DNA of 64,000 bases from Streptomyces spinosus (GTDB taxonomy: Bacteria > Actinomycetota > Actinomycetes > Streptomycetales > Streptomycetaceae): positions 1 to 64,000 of the forward strand of contig NZ_JAINRC010000015.1 of assembly GCF_020400655.1 (NCBI RefSeq). Reading direction: 5' to 3'. A model generated the notes under the pieces. The model ran no database searches, had not been told where the DNA came from, and worked only from the letters and a program-made list of their open reading frames with translations. A program made the position numbers and the translations under genes. The first letter of the stretch is position 1; every line of letters begins with the position of its first letter. Below, in pieces: positions 26,524-34,794 of this stretch.

Positions 26524-27402
26524 ATGAACTACTGCCTCCCGTGCCGACGGCACCTCAACGGCGCCCTGGCCTGCCCGGGGTGCGGTACTCCGGCCGACCG
26601 GCTCGCGACTCCGACGGCGGCGCCGGACGCGCTCGCGCACGAGCAGGGGGACGGGCACGGGGCCGCGCTGACACCGGCGGCGCACGAGCAGCCGTACGAG
26701 CCGTACGAGCAGCCGCGCGAGGAGGCGCCAGGCGGTTCGCACGCCCCCGGGGAACCGGAGCCGGCGGAAGAACCGGAACCGGCTCGGGCGGGGGCCGGCG
26801 AAGCGGACGAGGCGGAGGCCGACGACGCGGGTGACGACGGGGGCGCCCCGGCCGGCCGGCGGGCCCGGGGCGGGGCCGAGGGCAGCCGCCGCGACCGCAA
26901 GGCCGCCGCACACCGCCGAAGACGCCGCCGTACCGTCCTGGTCGCCGCCGGGTTCGTCCTCGCGGCGGGCGGCCTCAGTCTCGCCGAACTGGGCACGGAC
27001 GCGCCCTTCTCCCCCTTCTCCGGCGAAGCCCCTGCCCCGGCCGGGGACACCTCGGCGGACGGCGGCGCTGCCTCCGTCGCGCCGGACCGCACCGTGGGCC
27101 CGACAGGCGCCACGTCCGGCGCCACCCCCCGTGCGGGCGAGTCGGCCTCCCCGGACGCCTCGGCCTCCGCCTCCCCGTCGCAGTCCCCGAAGGACACGGA
27201 CTCCGCTTCCCCCTCCGCCACGCGGAGCGGCACCGCGCAGCAGTCGGCCACGACGAGTGCCGGTGCGACCCCGGTGACCCCGGCCGCCCCGGCGCCCAGC
27301 CAGTCGTCCGCCACCCCGACCGCGGCCCCGACCACCTCCTCGCCCTCGCCCGAGCCGTCGCCCACGAAGACCTGTGACCGCTTCCTGTGGTGGTGCAGAT
27401 GA
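26524..27402 (+). CDS. Zinc-ribbon, single-pass membrane protein with a Ser/Thr/Pro-rich tail
   Basis: 292 residues. The N-terminus is a four-cysteine zinc ribbon (MNYCLPCRRH, then CPGCG). Residues about 30-135 are acidic and disordered, ending in a basic RRRRRR stop-transfer signal. One hydrophobic helix follows (VLVAAGFVLAAGGLSLA). The outer part is a Ser/Thr/Ala/Pro linker, possibly O-glycosylated, ending in TKTCDRFLWWCR, where two cysteines could form a small disulfide loop. The cytosolic ribbon and external loop suggest a transmembrane sensor or scaffold. I do not recognise a function. Confidence 0.72.
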   Translation: MNYCLPCRRHLNGALACPGCGTPADRLATPTAAPDALAHEQGDGHGAALTPAAHEQPYEPYEQPREEAPGGSHAPGEPEPAEEPEPARAGAGEADEAEADDAGDDGGAPAGRRARGGAEGSRRDRKAAAHRRRRRRTVLVAAGFVLAAGGLSLAELGTDAPFSPFSGEAPAPAGDTSADGGAASVAPDRTVGPTGATSGATPRAGESASPDASASASPSQSPKDTDSASPSATRSGTAQQSATTSAGATPVTPAAPAPSQSSATPTAAPTTSSPSPEPSPTKTCDRFLWWCR

Positions 27403-27522
27403 GGACGTCCGCGGGCAGGTGAGTGCCCCGCCCGGGGTGCGGCTCCGTCCGTGTGTACGTGAAGCACGCCCGGGCGCGTCCCCGCCACCCCGCGCCATCG
27501 GCCATCCGGGGTATCCATGACA

Positions 27523-27542
27523 CCCCCCGGCCCTCCGGGGGG
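27523..27542 (+). terminator. Hairpin between the zinc-ribbon and serine-hydrolase genes
   Basis: CCCCCCGG and CCGGGGGG separated by 4 bases, with no T tract. It is probably the end of the zinc-ribbon transcript. The rest of 27403-27651 shows nothing certain. Confidence 0.5.
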
Positions 27543-27651
27543 TTGAGTCGAACGGGCACGTCTCGCCGTACCGGTCTCGGGAACGCCCGGCGTCGCGGGG
27601 GGCGTCGTGCCGAGGGGGAGCAGCGAGCAGCGGATCGGCCGAGGAGAGCGG

Positions 27652-28809
27652 ATGACGCAGGAGACCACCGTCCAGGGCACGGTAGCCGAGGGCTTCGAGC
27701 CGGTACGCGAGGAGTTCGCCGCCTTCGTCGCCGGGGAACGGGAGGACTACGAGGGCCAGTTGTGCGCGTACGTCCGCGGACGGCGGGTCGTGGACCTGTG
27801 GGCGGGCGCCGGGGTCACCGGCGACTCGCTGTACGCCCTCTTCTCGGCCACGAAGGGCGCGGCCCACCTGGTGGTGGCGCTGCTCGTGCAGGACGGCACC
27901 CTGGAGCCGGACCGCAAAGTCACCTACTACTGGCCGGAGTTCGCCGCCGAGGGCAAGGGCGCGCTGACGCTGCGGGACCTGCTCGCGCACCGCGCGGGGC
28001 TGGTCGGCACCGACACCGGGTTCCGTGCCGACGAGCTGGCCGACGACCGGGTGATCGCCGAACGCCTCGCCGACCAGCGGCCGTTCTGGCGGCCGGGCAC
28101 GGCGTTCGGCTACCACGCCCTGGTCATCGGCGCGTTGACCGGCGAGGTCGTCCGCCGGGCGACGGGCCGCACGCTCCAGGAGGTGTACGAGGAGCGGGTC
28201 CGTGCCCCGCACGGCCTCGACCTCCACCTGGGTCTGCCCGAGGCGCACGAACCGCGCTTCCGCACCGTCCGGCCGATGCTGCCGACGCCCGCGCAGCAGG
28301 CGCAGCTCGACGCCGTGCCGACCGGCCCGCACACCCTCGCGTCGATCGCCTTCAACCGGCACGGCGCGGAGCCCACCGGCCTGGAGAGCCTGCCGAACGA
28401 GCGGCTGATCCGCGCCCGGGGCCCCGCCTCAGTGGGCGGGATCGGCTCGGCACGCGGTCTCGCGGGCATGTACGCGGCGATGATCGGCGAGGTGGACGGC
28501 AGGACGCCGCTGCTGAAGGGCGACACACTGGCGGAGTTCGCCCAGATCCACTCCACGGGGTACGACCTGGTGACCCGCGCCCACACGTCCTTCGGCCTCG
28601 GCTTCCAGGCGGTCGCCGACACCTCGTACCCGTTCCTGGGCGCGGGCACGCTGGGCCACGGCGGCACAGGCGGCGTGCAGGCCTTCGCGGACCCGCACGC
28701 GGGCATCGCCTACGGCTACACGAGGCGCAGGTTCGCGTTCCCGGGCGCGCCGGCACCCGAGAACGACAGGTTCGCGGCGGAGGTCCACAGGGCGGCGCTG
28801 GCCGGCTGA
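27652..28809 (+). CDS. Serine hydrolase of the class C beta-lactamase/esterase family
   Basis: 385 residues from the ATG at 27652 behind GAGGAG. The nucleophile motif is SATKG (S-x-x-K), followed by the Tyr motif in FGYHALVIGAL and the C-terminal HGGTGG in place of the beta-lactamase KTG. There is no signal peptide, so the enzyme is cytosolic; such EstB-like proteins are carboxylesterases or amide hydrolases rather than true beta-lactamases. It stands alone and converges on ohr, with a hairpin between them. Confidence 0.85.
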   Translation: MTQETTVQGTVAEGFEPVREEFAAFVAGEREDYEGQLCAYVRGRRVVDLWAGAGVTGDSLYALFSATKGAAHLVVALLVQDGTLEPDRKVTYYWPEFAAEGKGALTLRDLLAHRAGLVGTDTGFRADELADDRVIAERLADQRPFWRPGTAFGYHALVIGALTGEVVRRATGRTLQEVYEERVRAPHGLDLHLGLPEAHEPRFRTVRPMLPTPAQQAQLDAVPTGPHTLASIAFNRHGAEPTGLESLPNERLIRARGPASVGGIGSARGLAGMYAAMIGEVDGRTPLLKGDTLAEFAQIHSTGYDLVTRAHTSFGLGFQAVADTSYPFLGAGTLGHGGTGGVQAFADPHAGIAYGYTRRRFAFPGAPAPENDRFAAEVHRAALAG

Positions 28810-28849
28810 GGAGCCCCCCGGGGGGGGGCGTGGGCACCGCTCGCCGGAG

Positions 28850-28884
28850 GGCAGCCGCACCCCACGTCCAAGGATGCGGCTGCC
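28850..28884. terminator. Bidirectional terminator between serine hydrolase and ohr
   Basis: GGCAGCCGCA (28850-28859) pairs with TGCGGCTGCC (28875-28884) around a 15-base loop, between two convergent genes. Confidence 0.7.
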
Positions 28885-28904
28885 GATGTGAGGAACGACG
28901 GAGG

Positions 28905-29324
28905 TCAGACCAGCGTCACGCTGATGTTCCCGCGCGTCGCCTTCGAGTAGGGGCAGACCTGGTGGGCCTTCTCCAGCAGCTTCCGCGCGGTGGCCTCGTC
29001 GGTGTTCGGGATGACCGCCGAGATCTCCACGATGATCCCGAAGCCCTCGTCGTTCCTGCCGATGCCGACCCTGGCGGTGACGGTGGACCCGGACACGTCG
29101 GCGCCCTCCTGCCGGGCCACGACCCCCAGCGCCCCCTGGAAGCACGCGCTGTAACCGGCGGCGAACAGCTGCTCCGGGTTGGTCCCGGCTCCGCTGCCGC
29201 CCATCTCCTTCGGCGGGTTGACGACGACGTCGAGTCGGCCGTCGTCCGTGGCGACCCGTCCGTCGCGGCCGTTCTCGGCGGTGGCGACGGCGGTGTACAG
29301 GACGTCGGACTGCGTGATGGGCAT
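28905..29324 (-). CDS. ohr: Organic hydroperoxide resistance protein (Ohr/OsmC family)
   Basis: 139 residues, the normal length for Ohr. It reduces organic hydroperoxides using two redox cysteines, visible in GYSACFQGAL and HQVCPYSKATRGN; the conserved arginine is in ENGRDGRV. The N-terminus MPITQSDVLYTAVATAENGR is typical. The electron donor in this family is usually a lipoylated protein. No OhrR gene is adjacent; the nearest MarR protein, at 30542, is divergent from the quinone-oxidoreductase-like gene and could also act here, which is inference. Confidence 0.93.
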   Translation of the reverse strand: MPITQSDVLYTAVATAENGRDGRVATDDGRLDVVVNPPKEMGGSGAGTNPEQLFAAGYSACFQGALGVVARQEGADVSGSTVTARVGIGRNDEGFGIIVEISAVIPNTDEATARKLLEKAHQVCPYSKATRGNISVTLV

Positions 29325-29445
29325 GCGGTTGTCTTCCTCCTCGGCCGCCGCGACTCGCGCCCACGATCGCGACGGATTCCGGAAAGAAGCTACCGCATGC
29401 CGGAAACCACGGGAAGGCCAGGGCCTCTCGTCCGGAAGACGCCGG

Positions 29446-30444
29446 CTAGAGCTTGACGACCATCTTGCCGATGTTGTCGCCGCGCAGGACCCCGAGGAAC
29501 GCCTCCAGGTTGTTCTCGATGCCCTCGACCACGGTCTCCCGGTACTTCAGCGCGCCCGAGGCGACCCAGGGGCCGACCTCCTGGACGAACTGCGGCTGGA
29601 GGTCGTAGTGGTCGCCGACCAGGAAGCCCTCGATCCGGCCGCGCGTCTGGATCAGCCGGGCCAGGTTCTTCGGGCCGGGCGCGGGCTCGGTGTTGTTGTA
29701 GACCGAGATCATGCCGCAGACGGCGATCCGGCCGCCCTGGTTCAGCGAGCCGATCGCGGCCTCCAGGTGGTCCCCGCCGACGTTGTCGAAGTAGACGTCG
29801 ACGCCGTCGGGCGCCGCCTCGCGCAGCTGCTCGGCGACCGGGCCGTTCTTGTAGTTGAAGGCCGCGTCGAAGCCGTACTCGTCCAGGAGCAGCCTGACCT
29901 TCTCGTCGGACCCGGCCGAGCCGATGACCCGCGAGGCGCCCTTGAGCCTGGCGATCTGGCCCACCTGGCTGCCCACGGCCCCGGCGGCGCCCGACACGAA
30001 CACGCTGTCGCCCTCCTTGAAGGAGGCGGTGCGCAGCAGGCCCGCGTAGGCGGTCAGGCCGGTCATGCCGAGGACGCCGAGGTACGCCGACAGGGGAGCG
30101 GCCTCCGGGTCGACCTTCACGGCGTTCTTCGCGTCCACGGCCGCGTACTCGCGCCAGCCGGAGAAGTGCAGGACGTGGTCGCCGACGGAGAGGCCCTCGG
30201 CGCGCGACTCGACCACCTCGCCGACCGCGCCGCCCTGCATGACCTTGCCCAGCTCGAAGGGGGCGGCGTAGGACTTCGCCGCGCTCATCCTTCCGCGCAT
30301 GTACGGGTCCACGGAGAGGTACTTGTTCCGCACCAGCACCTGACCCTCGCCCGGGGTCGGGACCGGCGCCTCGACGAGGGCGAAGTCCTCGGGCTTCGGC
30401 CAGCCGACGGGTCGGCTGAGCAGGTGCCACTCGCGGTTGATCAT
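29446..30444 (-). CDS. NADP-dependent MDR-family oxidoreductase (CurA type)
   Basis: 332 residues, zinc-free medium-chain reductase: REWHLLSRPVGWPKPEDF at the N-terminus, VDPYMRGRM, VFVSGAAGAVGSQVGQIARL (nucleotide binding), YFDNVGGDHLEAAI and the C-terminal NIGKMVVKL. This is the curcumin/2-alkenal reductase or leukotriene B4 dehydrogenase-like group, which saturates the double bond of reactive enals or enones with NADPH. It is divergent from marR with palindromes in between, so a reactive electrophile is a plausible inducer. Confidence 0.9.
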   Translation of the reverse strand: MINREWHLLSRPVGWPKPEDFALVEAPVPTPGEGQVLVRNKYLSVDPYMRGRMSAAKSYAAPFELGKVMQGGAVGEVVESRAEGLSVGDHVLHFSGWREYAAVDAKNAVKVDPEAAPLSAYLGVLGMTGLTAYAGLLRTASFKEGDSVFVSGAAGAVGSQVGQIARLKGASRVIGSAGSDEKVRLLLDEYGFDAAFNYKNGPVAEQLREAAPDGVDVYFDNVGGDHLEAAIGSLNQGGRIAVCGMISVYNNTEPAPGPKNLARLIQTRGRIEGFLVGDHYDLQPQFVQEVGPWVASGALKYRETVVEGIENNLEAFLGVLRGDNIGKMVVKL

Positions 30445-30473
30445 GACGGAGCCTTTCGTGTCACTGCAATTAC

Positions 30474-30486
30474 TTCAGTACCTGAA
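30474..30486. promoter_or_regulatory. Palindromic MarR-type operator
   Basis: TTCAG-TAC-CTGAA between the divergent oxidoreductase and marR genes. A second short palindrome, TGAA-TAT-TTCA (30500-30510), and a minus-strand TTGACA (30519-30514) lie next to it, so a bound dimer would cover the oxidoreductase promoter. Confidence 0.6.
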
Positions 30487-30528
30487 ACAACCATGCCCCT
30501 GAATATTTCATGATGTCAAGTAACCGGG

Positions 30529-30534
30529 TATCCT
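30529..30534 (+). promoter_or_regulatory. -10 box of marR
   Basis: TATCCT followed by 7 bases (GGAGGGC) and the ATG. This is either leaderless transcription or a very short leader starting inside the GGAGG. Confidence 0.5.
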
Positions 30535-30541
30535 GGAGGGC

Positions 30542-30979
30542 ATGTCCCACCCATCGAAGACCCACCGCCCCGACCCCCTGACCATGGAAGTGGTCGAGCT
30601 GATCGGTGACGTCGTGGCCCGTTTCTACGCGGACTACGAGGAGGCGGCGGGCGAGCACGCGCTGACCGGCCCGCAGGCCAGGCTGCTCAGCCTGCTCTCG
30701 CTGGAGCCGCTGCCCATGCGCAAGCTGGCCCAGAAGCTCAAGTGCGAGCCGTCGAACGTCACCGGGATCGTGGACCGGCTCGAGTCGCGCGGCCTGGTGG
30801 AGCGCCGCCCCGACCCGGCCGACCGCCGGGTCAAGGTCGCCGCCGCCACCGACGAGGGCCGCCGGGTGGCCCGGGACCTGCGCGAGGGCCTGCACTTCGC
30901 CCGCGAGCCGCTCGCCGCGCTCACCGACGACCAGCGCCGCTCCCTGCGCGACCTGCTCCGCCGCATGCTCGACGCCTGA
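30542..30979 (+). CDS. MarR-family transcriptional regulator
   Basis: 145 residues with the MarR winged helix: GPQARLLSLLSLEPLPMRKL, KCEPSNVTGIVDRLESRGLV and the wing ERRPDPADRRVKVAAAT. It acts as a dimer at palindromes like the one at 30474-30486 and probably represses the divergent CurA-type oxidoreductase and itself. There is no obvious redox cysteine pair; the single cysteine is in KCEPSN, in the recognition helix region. The ligand is unknown. Confidence 0.9.
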   Translation: MSHPSKTHRPDPLTMEVVELIGDVVARFYADYEEAAGEHALTGPQARLLSLLSLEPLPMRKLAQKLKCEPSNVTGIVDRLESRGLVERRPDPADRRVKVAAATDEGRRVARDLREGLHFAREPLAALTDDQRRSLRDLLRRMLDA

Positions 30980-31048
30980 GACCCGGCCCGGCCGGGCGCC
31001 GGCCGGCCCCCGCCGCCACCGGCCAACCGCGCTGTCACACCCAGCCAG

Positions 31049-31054
31049 TAGAGT
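31049..31054 (+). promoter_or_regulatory. -10 box of the EI24 gene
   Basis: TAGAGT, then 7 bases, then ATG at 31062, with no Shine-Dalgarno: a leaderless transcript. Confidence 0.55.
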
Positions 31055-31061
31055 CCTCGCC

Positions 31062-31856
31062 ATGCGTGATCTCGGGGTGGGTTTCGGGTATCTGCTCAAA
31101 GGCCAGCGATGGGTGGCCCGGCACGGGCGGAGCTACGGCTTCGGGCTGCTGCCCGGACTGATCACGCTGGTGCTGTACGCCGCCGCGCTGGTCGCGCTCG
31201 CCGTGTGGGGCGCCGACGCGGTCACCTGGGCGACCCCGTTCGCCGACGACTGGTCCAGCCCCTGGCAGGGCCTGTTCCGCGGCTTCCTGACGGCCGTCCT
31301 CTTCGCCCTCGGCCTGCTGCTGGCCGTGCTGACGTTCACCGCCGTCACCCTGCTGGTCGGCCAGCCCTTCTACGAGAACCTCTCGGAGAGGGTCGACGCC
31401 GACGTCTCGCCCGACGGCACCGCCCCGCGGTCGGAGCTGCCGCTCTGGCGCGAGCTGTGGATCTCCGCCCGGGACAGCCTGCGCGTGCTGGTGCGGGCCG
31501 GCCTGTGGGGCGTGCTGCTCTTCGCCCTCGGTTTCCTGCCGGTCGCCGGGCAGACCGTCGTCCCCGTGATCGGCTTCTTCGTCACCGGCTTCTTCCTCAC
31601 CGAGGAACTGGCCGCCGTGGCGATGCAGCGCCGGGGCGTCGACCTGCGCGCCCGGCTCACCCTGCTCCGCTCCCGCAAGACCCTCGTCTGGGGCTTCGGC
31701 ACGCCCCTGGGCCTGGCCTTCCTTGTCCCGTTCGTCGCGGTGTTCCTGATGCCGGGCGCGGTCGCGGGCGCCACGCTCCTCGCCCGCGACCTGCTGGGCG
31801 AGGAGAACGGCGGGGACGGTGCCGACGCGCCCCGGACGCAGGACGTCAGCCCCTGA
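31062..31856 (+). CDS. EI24 (CysZ-like) domain membrane protein
   Basis: 264 residues with four to six hydrophobic segments (GLLPGLITLVLYAAALVALA, GFLTAVLFALGLLLAVLTFT, LWGVLLFALGFLPVAGQTVV, PLGLAFLVPFVAVFLMPGA). The N-terminal GVGFGYLLKGQRWVARH and the R-L-T-L-L-R-S-R-K segment are characteristic of the EI24/CysZ family. CysZ imports sulfate in enterobacteria, but in actinomycetes the role of EI24 proteins is not established and no sulfur gene is nearby. It has its own leaderless promoter. Confidence 0.85.
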   Translation: MRDLGVGFGYLLKGQRWVARHGRSYGFGLLPGLITLVLYAAALVALAVWGADAVTWATPFADDWSSPWQGLFRGFLTAVLFALGLLLAVLTFTAVTLLVGQPFYENLSERVDADVSPDGTAPRSELPLWRELWISARDSLRVLVRAGLWGVLLFALGFLPVAGQTVVPVIGFFVTGFFLTEELAAVAMQRRGVDLRARLTLLRSRKTLVWGFGTPLGLAFLVPFVAVFLMPGAVAGATLLARDLLGEENGGDGADAPRTQDVSP

Positions 31857-31898
31857 CCGGGACGCTCGCCGCGGGTCACGTCCGGGCCGGCCCCGGCG

Positions 31899-33140
31899 TC
31901 AGCCCGGCCTTCGCTGGGCCGCGCCGACGGACACGGCGACGATCGACCGGACCTGCGCGATGATGTCCAGCCGGTTGCGCACGAACTCCGGGTCCGTCAC
32001 CTCGGTGGTGTTCCCGGCCCCGAACTGCAGCACGGGGGTGTGCACATGCCCGCCCGGCAGCGTGCCGTGCAGCCCCAGCCGGTCCCGCAGCAGGGTGGCC
32101 CGGTAGGCGATCTCGTTGGAGAGGTAGTCGCCGCCGCCCCCGGCACGGGCGGTGGAGCCGGGGGTCGGCCCGTCCGGCCGTACGACGGGCGCGCCGGCGC
32201 CGGCCGGTATCTCGGTCACCTCCGTGTGGTCGTACACGGGGAAGCGGCCCGTCCGCGCGGCCACGACGGCGGCGTACGGCAGGGTGGTGCTCGTCCACTG
32301 CGGCTGTGACGCCGGGTCCGCGACCGGGACGGTCCCCGTCACGCCCACGTCCTCGTTGTCCGCGAAACCGCCCCGCCACGCGCCGTTGGTGCGCTCGACG
32401 TCGAACCGGCCGACCCGGCCCTGGCTCACGGTCGTGAACAGGTCCACCCGCGGCAGGTACGGCCGCAGCGTCCGCTCCACCGTGCCCTCGGCGAAGTCCC
32501 GCCAGCGCACCGGGAACACGGCCGTCTCGACGCGCGCGGGCCCCCGCGCCGTCTCGACGACCGTGCCGTCCAGCGCGAGCGCCGTCGCCCCCGAGGGATT
32601 GGAGATGCGGATGTCCCGGTCGAGCGTGAAGGGGTCGAACCCGGTGAGCAGGACGCGCCGCAGGTGCCCCTTCCCCGGGTAGCGGATGTCGCTCTGCCCG
32701 CGCGAGGTCCGCTCCAGCCACCCGAGGAGCGCCTCCCGTTGCCCCTCGGACAGCCCGAAGCCCGGCTCCCAGGCGCGCACTTCCCGGGTCATCCCCAGCC
32801 GGGCCCAGTACAGCGGCCGGTCGTCGTCCCGGCTCAGGTCACCGCCGGCCGGCCCGCGCCCCTGCGCCCGCTCCACGGCCCGCCGCCACAGTGCGGACCC
32901 CTCGCGCACGACGATGCCGCGGGCCTGCGCGTAGGAGCGCGCCCGGTGCAGGGCACGGCGGAACTCCGGTGCCGCGTCGGCGAACCCGGAGCGCCGCAGG
33001 ATCTCCTGCGGCACGGCCTTGTCCAGCCGCTGTTCCTCGACGGTGGGGGAGGGCGGGGCGGTGGCGGCCCACGCCGGGGTGGCGGGCCCGGACAGGCCGG
33101 TCAGCAGGGCCAGCCCGAGGAGGCCGATACGTAGACGCAT
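31899..33140 (-). CDS. Secreted pyroglutamyl-peptidase-I-like protein with Ser for the catalytic Cys
   Basis: 413 residues from the ATG at 33140. A Sec signal peptide (MRLRIGLLGLALLTG, cleavage near A-W-A) is followed by an extra helical domain (about 35-155) and a C15-like domain: VLLTGFDPF (165-171), NPSGATALAL, and the acidic residue in RFDVERTN (E249). The active-site strand, usually Y-V-C-N, is DYLSNEIAYR, with Ser341 where the nucleophilic cysteine belongs. The histidine is retained in GGHVHTPVL (H367). It may be a serine-dependent hydrolase, an inactive binder, or an enzyme of another specificity. Its stop is 43 bases from the EI24 stop, convergent. Confidence 0.75.
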   Translation of the reverse strand: MRLRIGLLGLALLTGLSGPATPAWAATAPPSPTVEEQRLDKAVPQEILRRSGFADAAPEFRRALHRARSYAQARGIVVREGSALWRRAVERAQGRGPAGGDLSRDDDRPLYWARLGMTREVRAWEPGFGLSEGQREALLGWLERTSRGQSDIRYPGKGHLRRVLLTGFDPFTLDRDIRISNPSGATALALDGTVVETARGPARVETAVFPVRWRDFAEGTVERTLRPYLPRVDLFTTVSQGRVGRFDVERTNGAWRGGFADNEDVGVTGTVPVADPASQPQWTSTTLPYAAVVAARTGRFPVYDHTEVTEIPAGAGAPVVRPDGPTPGSTARAGGGGDYLSNEIAYRATLLRDRLGLHGTLPGGHVHTPVLQFGAGNTTEVTDPEFVRNRLDIIAQVRSIVAVSVGAAQRRPG

Positions 33141-33383
33141 CAAGGGAGTTCGGGTCCTTCCGTCGCTGTGGGGCGCGTGGTGCGGTGGACGGCCGCAGTA
33201 TCGCGTGACGGAAGTGACCCGCGCCATGGTGCGGGCGCTCCCCGGCGGGGGAGACGTGGGCAAGTGTGAAGGGTTCGTACGAGATCTCCGCCGGACGCTC
33301 GATCGAGAACCGCCGCGTCATCACGACGATTAACGTCTGATCCGGGACAAGTCCCCCGCCAGGGGGGTGCGTGTCCCCCGCGC
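33141..33383. other. Intergenic region upstream of the secreted C15-like gene
   Basis: About 240 bases without a convincing gene. It should contain the promoter of the minus-strand secreted protein, but I cannot point to a consensus. Confidence 0.3.
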
Positions 33384-33420
33384 AGCCCCGGTCCGGGAAC
33401 CTGACCCCCGGACCGGGGCT
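33384..33420 (-). terminator. Terminator of the cytosolic mutarotase gene
   Basis: AGCCCCGGTCCGGG (33384-33397) pairs perfectly with 33407-33420 (14 bp) across a 9-base loop, 22 bases after the stop of the mutarotase gene. Confidence 0.8.
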
Positions 33421-33441
33421 TCACGGCCCCGGGGCGACCGG

Positions 33442-34419
33442 CTACCGGCCGCGGGTGCCGAAGCCGTACACCGTCTCGGAGCGGAAGACCTCGCCGGGCC
33501 GCAGCACCGTGCTCGGGAAGTCCGGCCGGTTGGGGGAGTCCGGGAAGTGCTGCGTCTCCAGGGCGATCCCGGCGCCCGGGCCGAGCGGCCCGGACAACGT
33601 GTCGGCGGTGAACACCTGGAGGCCCGGCTCGGTCGTGGCCACCGTCAGGGTCCGTCCGGACGCCGGGTCGTACAGCTCGGCCACCTCCTCGGCCGTGCCG
33701 GTCACCCCCTTGTCCAGGACGAAGTTGTGGTCGTAGCCGGAACCGGTCTTGCGGGCCGTACGGAAGTCGAAGCGGGAACCGGTCACGTCCGCCGGCGCGC
33801 CGGCCGGGATCAGGTCCGCGTCCACCGGCGTGTACCGGGACGCGGCCAGCCGCAGCTCGTGCCCGCCCGCGTCCCCGGAACCGCTCAGGTTCCAGTACGC
33901 GTGACTGGTCAGGTTGACCACCGTCGGCGCGTCCGTGACCGCCTCGTAGGCGATCCGCAACGCGCCCGACGCGTCGAGCGTGTACGTCACCGCCACCTCC
34001 AGCCGGCCCGGGAATCCCTCCTCGCCGTGCGGGCTGACCCGGCTCAGGCGCACGCCGTACGGGACCGGCGTCACCTCCCACACCCGCTTGTCGAACCCGC
34101 GTTCACCGCCGTGCAGCGAGTTCGGGCCGTTGTTGCGGGCCAGCGCGTACGTCCGGCCGTCCAGCGAGAAGCGGCCGCCCGCGATGCGGTTCGCGTACCG
34201 GCCGATCACGGCACCCAGGTACGGCTCCGGATGCGCCAGGTAGCCGTCGAGGTCCGGGAAGCCCAGCGCCACGCCCACCGTCCGCCCGGCGCCGTCCGGG
34301 ACCTCCACGGACTGCACGATCCCGCCGTACGACAGCACCCGCACCCGCACCCCGCCGCGCTCCAGCGTCCACCGGTGCACCGGCGTGCCGTCGGGGAGTG
34401 TGCCGAAAAGTTCGTTCAT
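33442..34419 (-). CDS. Cytosolic aldose 1-epimerase (galactose mutarotase)
   Basis: 325 residues, no signal peptide. Active-site segments match the exported paralog: NSLHGGERGFDKRVW, NLTSHAYWNLSG, GYDHNFVLDKG and ALETQHFPDSPNRPDFP. It would interconvert sugar anomers after import or after intracellular glycoside hydrolysis. It is monocistronic with a strong terminator and no IclR-like site upstream, so it need not be in the same regulon as the sugar cluster. The paralog at 17904-19052 differs mainly by its TAT signal. Confidence 0.92.
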   Translation of the reverse strand: MNELFGTLPDGTPVHRWTLERGGVRVRVLSYGGIVQSVEVPDGAGRTVGVALGFPDLDGYLAHPEPYLGAVIGRYANRIAGGRFSLDGRTYALARNNGPNSLHGGERGFDKRVWEVTPVPYGVRLSRVSPHGEEGFPGRLEVAVTYTLDASGALRIAYEAVTDAPTVVNLTSHAYWNLSGSGDAGGHELRLAASRYTPVDADLIPAGAPADVTGSRFDFRTARKTGSGYDHNFVLDKGVTGTAEEVAELYDPASGRTLTVATTEPGLQVFTADTLSGPLGPGAGIALETQHFPDSPNRPDFPSTVLRPGEVFRSETVYGFGTRGR

Positions 34420-34582
34420 GTGGGAAACCCTAGTAGTGCCGCCGGAAGCCGGATCCGGCGCGGGTGCCGGTCCACCGCGTGTGTCCCACCGGCACTTGAC
34501 GGCCTGTCGGGTGTCTGGTGGTGTTTCCCTTCACCCCGCTCGCTGTCGGGGCGGACGAGGACTCATCACGCGCGGGGGACGC

Positions 34583-34753
34583 ATGAGTGATCGCGAGCTG
34601 TGGGCGAGTACGGGCCTGCTGGCCACGTTCCTGGCCTTCGTCGTGTCGGTCTTCGTCGGCCCTCCGGCCTGGTTCGTGGGCATCCTGTTCGGCGCGCTGG
34701 CCGTGAGCGTACTGATCATCTGGACCGAGCAGAGGAAGCGCGGCCACCGCTGA
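34583..34753 (+). CDS. Small two-helix membrane protein
   Basis: 56 residues from the ATG at 34583 behind GGGGGA: MSDRELWASTGLLATFLAFV, then a second hydrophobic helix (WFVGILFGALAVSVLIIW) and a basic C-terminus (EQRKRGHR). Two membrane segments fill most of the protein. The function is unknown; it could modulate a larger membrane complex. Longer in-frame starts would run into the mutarotase promoter region. Confidence 0.6.
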   Translation: MSDRELWASTGLLATFLAFVVSVFVGPPAWFVGILFGALAVSVLIIWTEQRKRGHR

Positions 34754-34794
34754 AGCCGCACCGTCTGTTCGGCCCGCTCACCGAACGGGGCCGG

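Noticed and set aside
27652..28809. True beta-lactamase (resistance gene)
   Set aside because: No signal peptide, and the K-T-G box is replaced by H-G-G, so an intracellular esterase/amidase is more likely. The same applies to 42224-43045.
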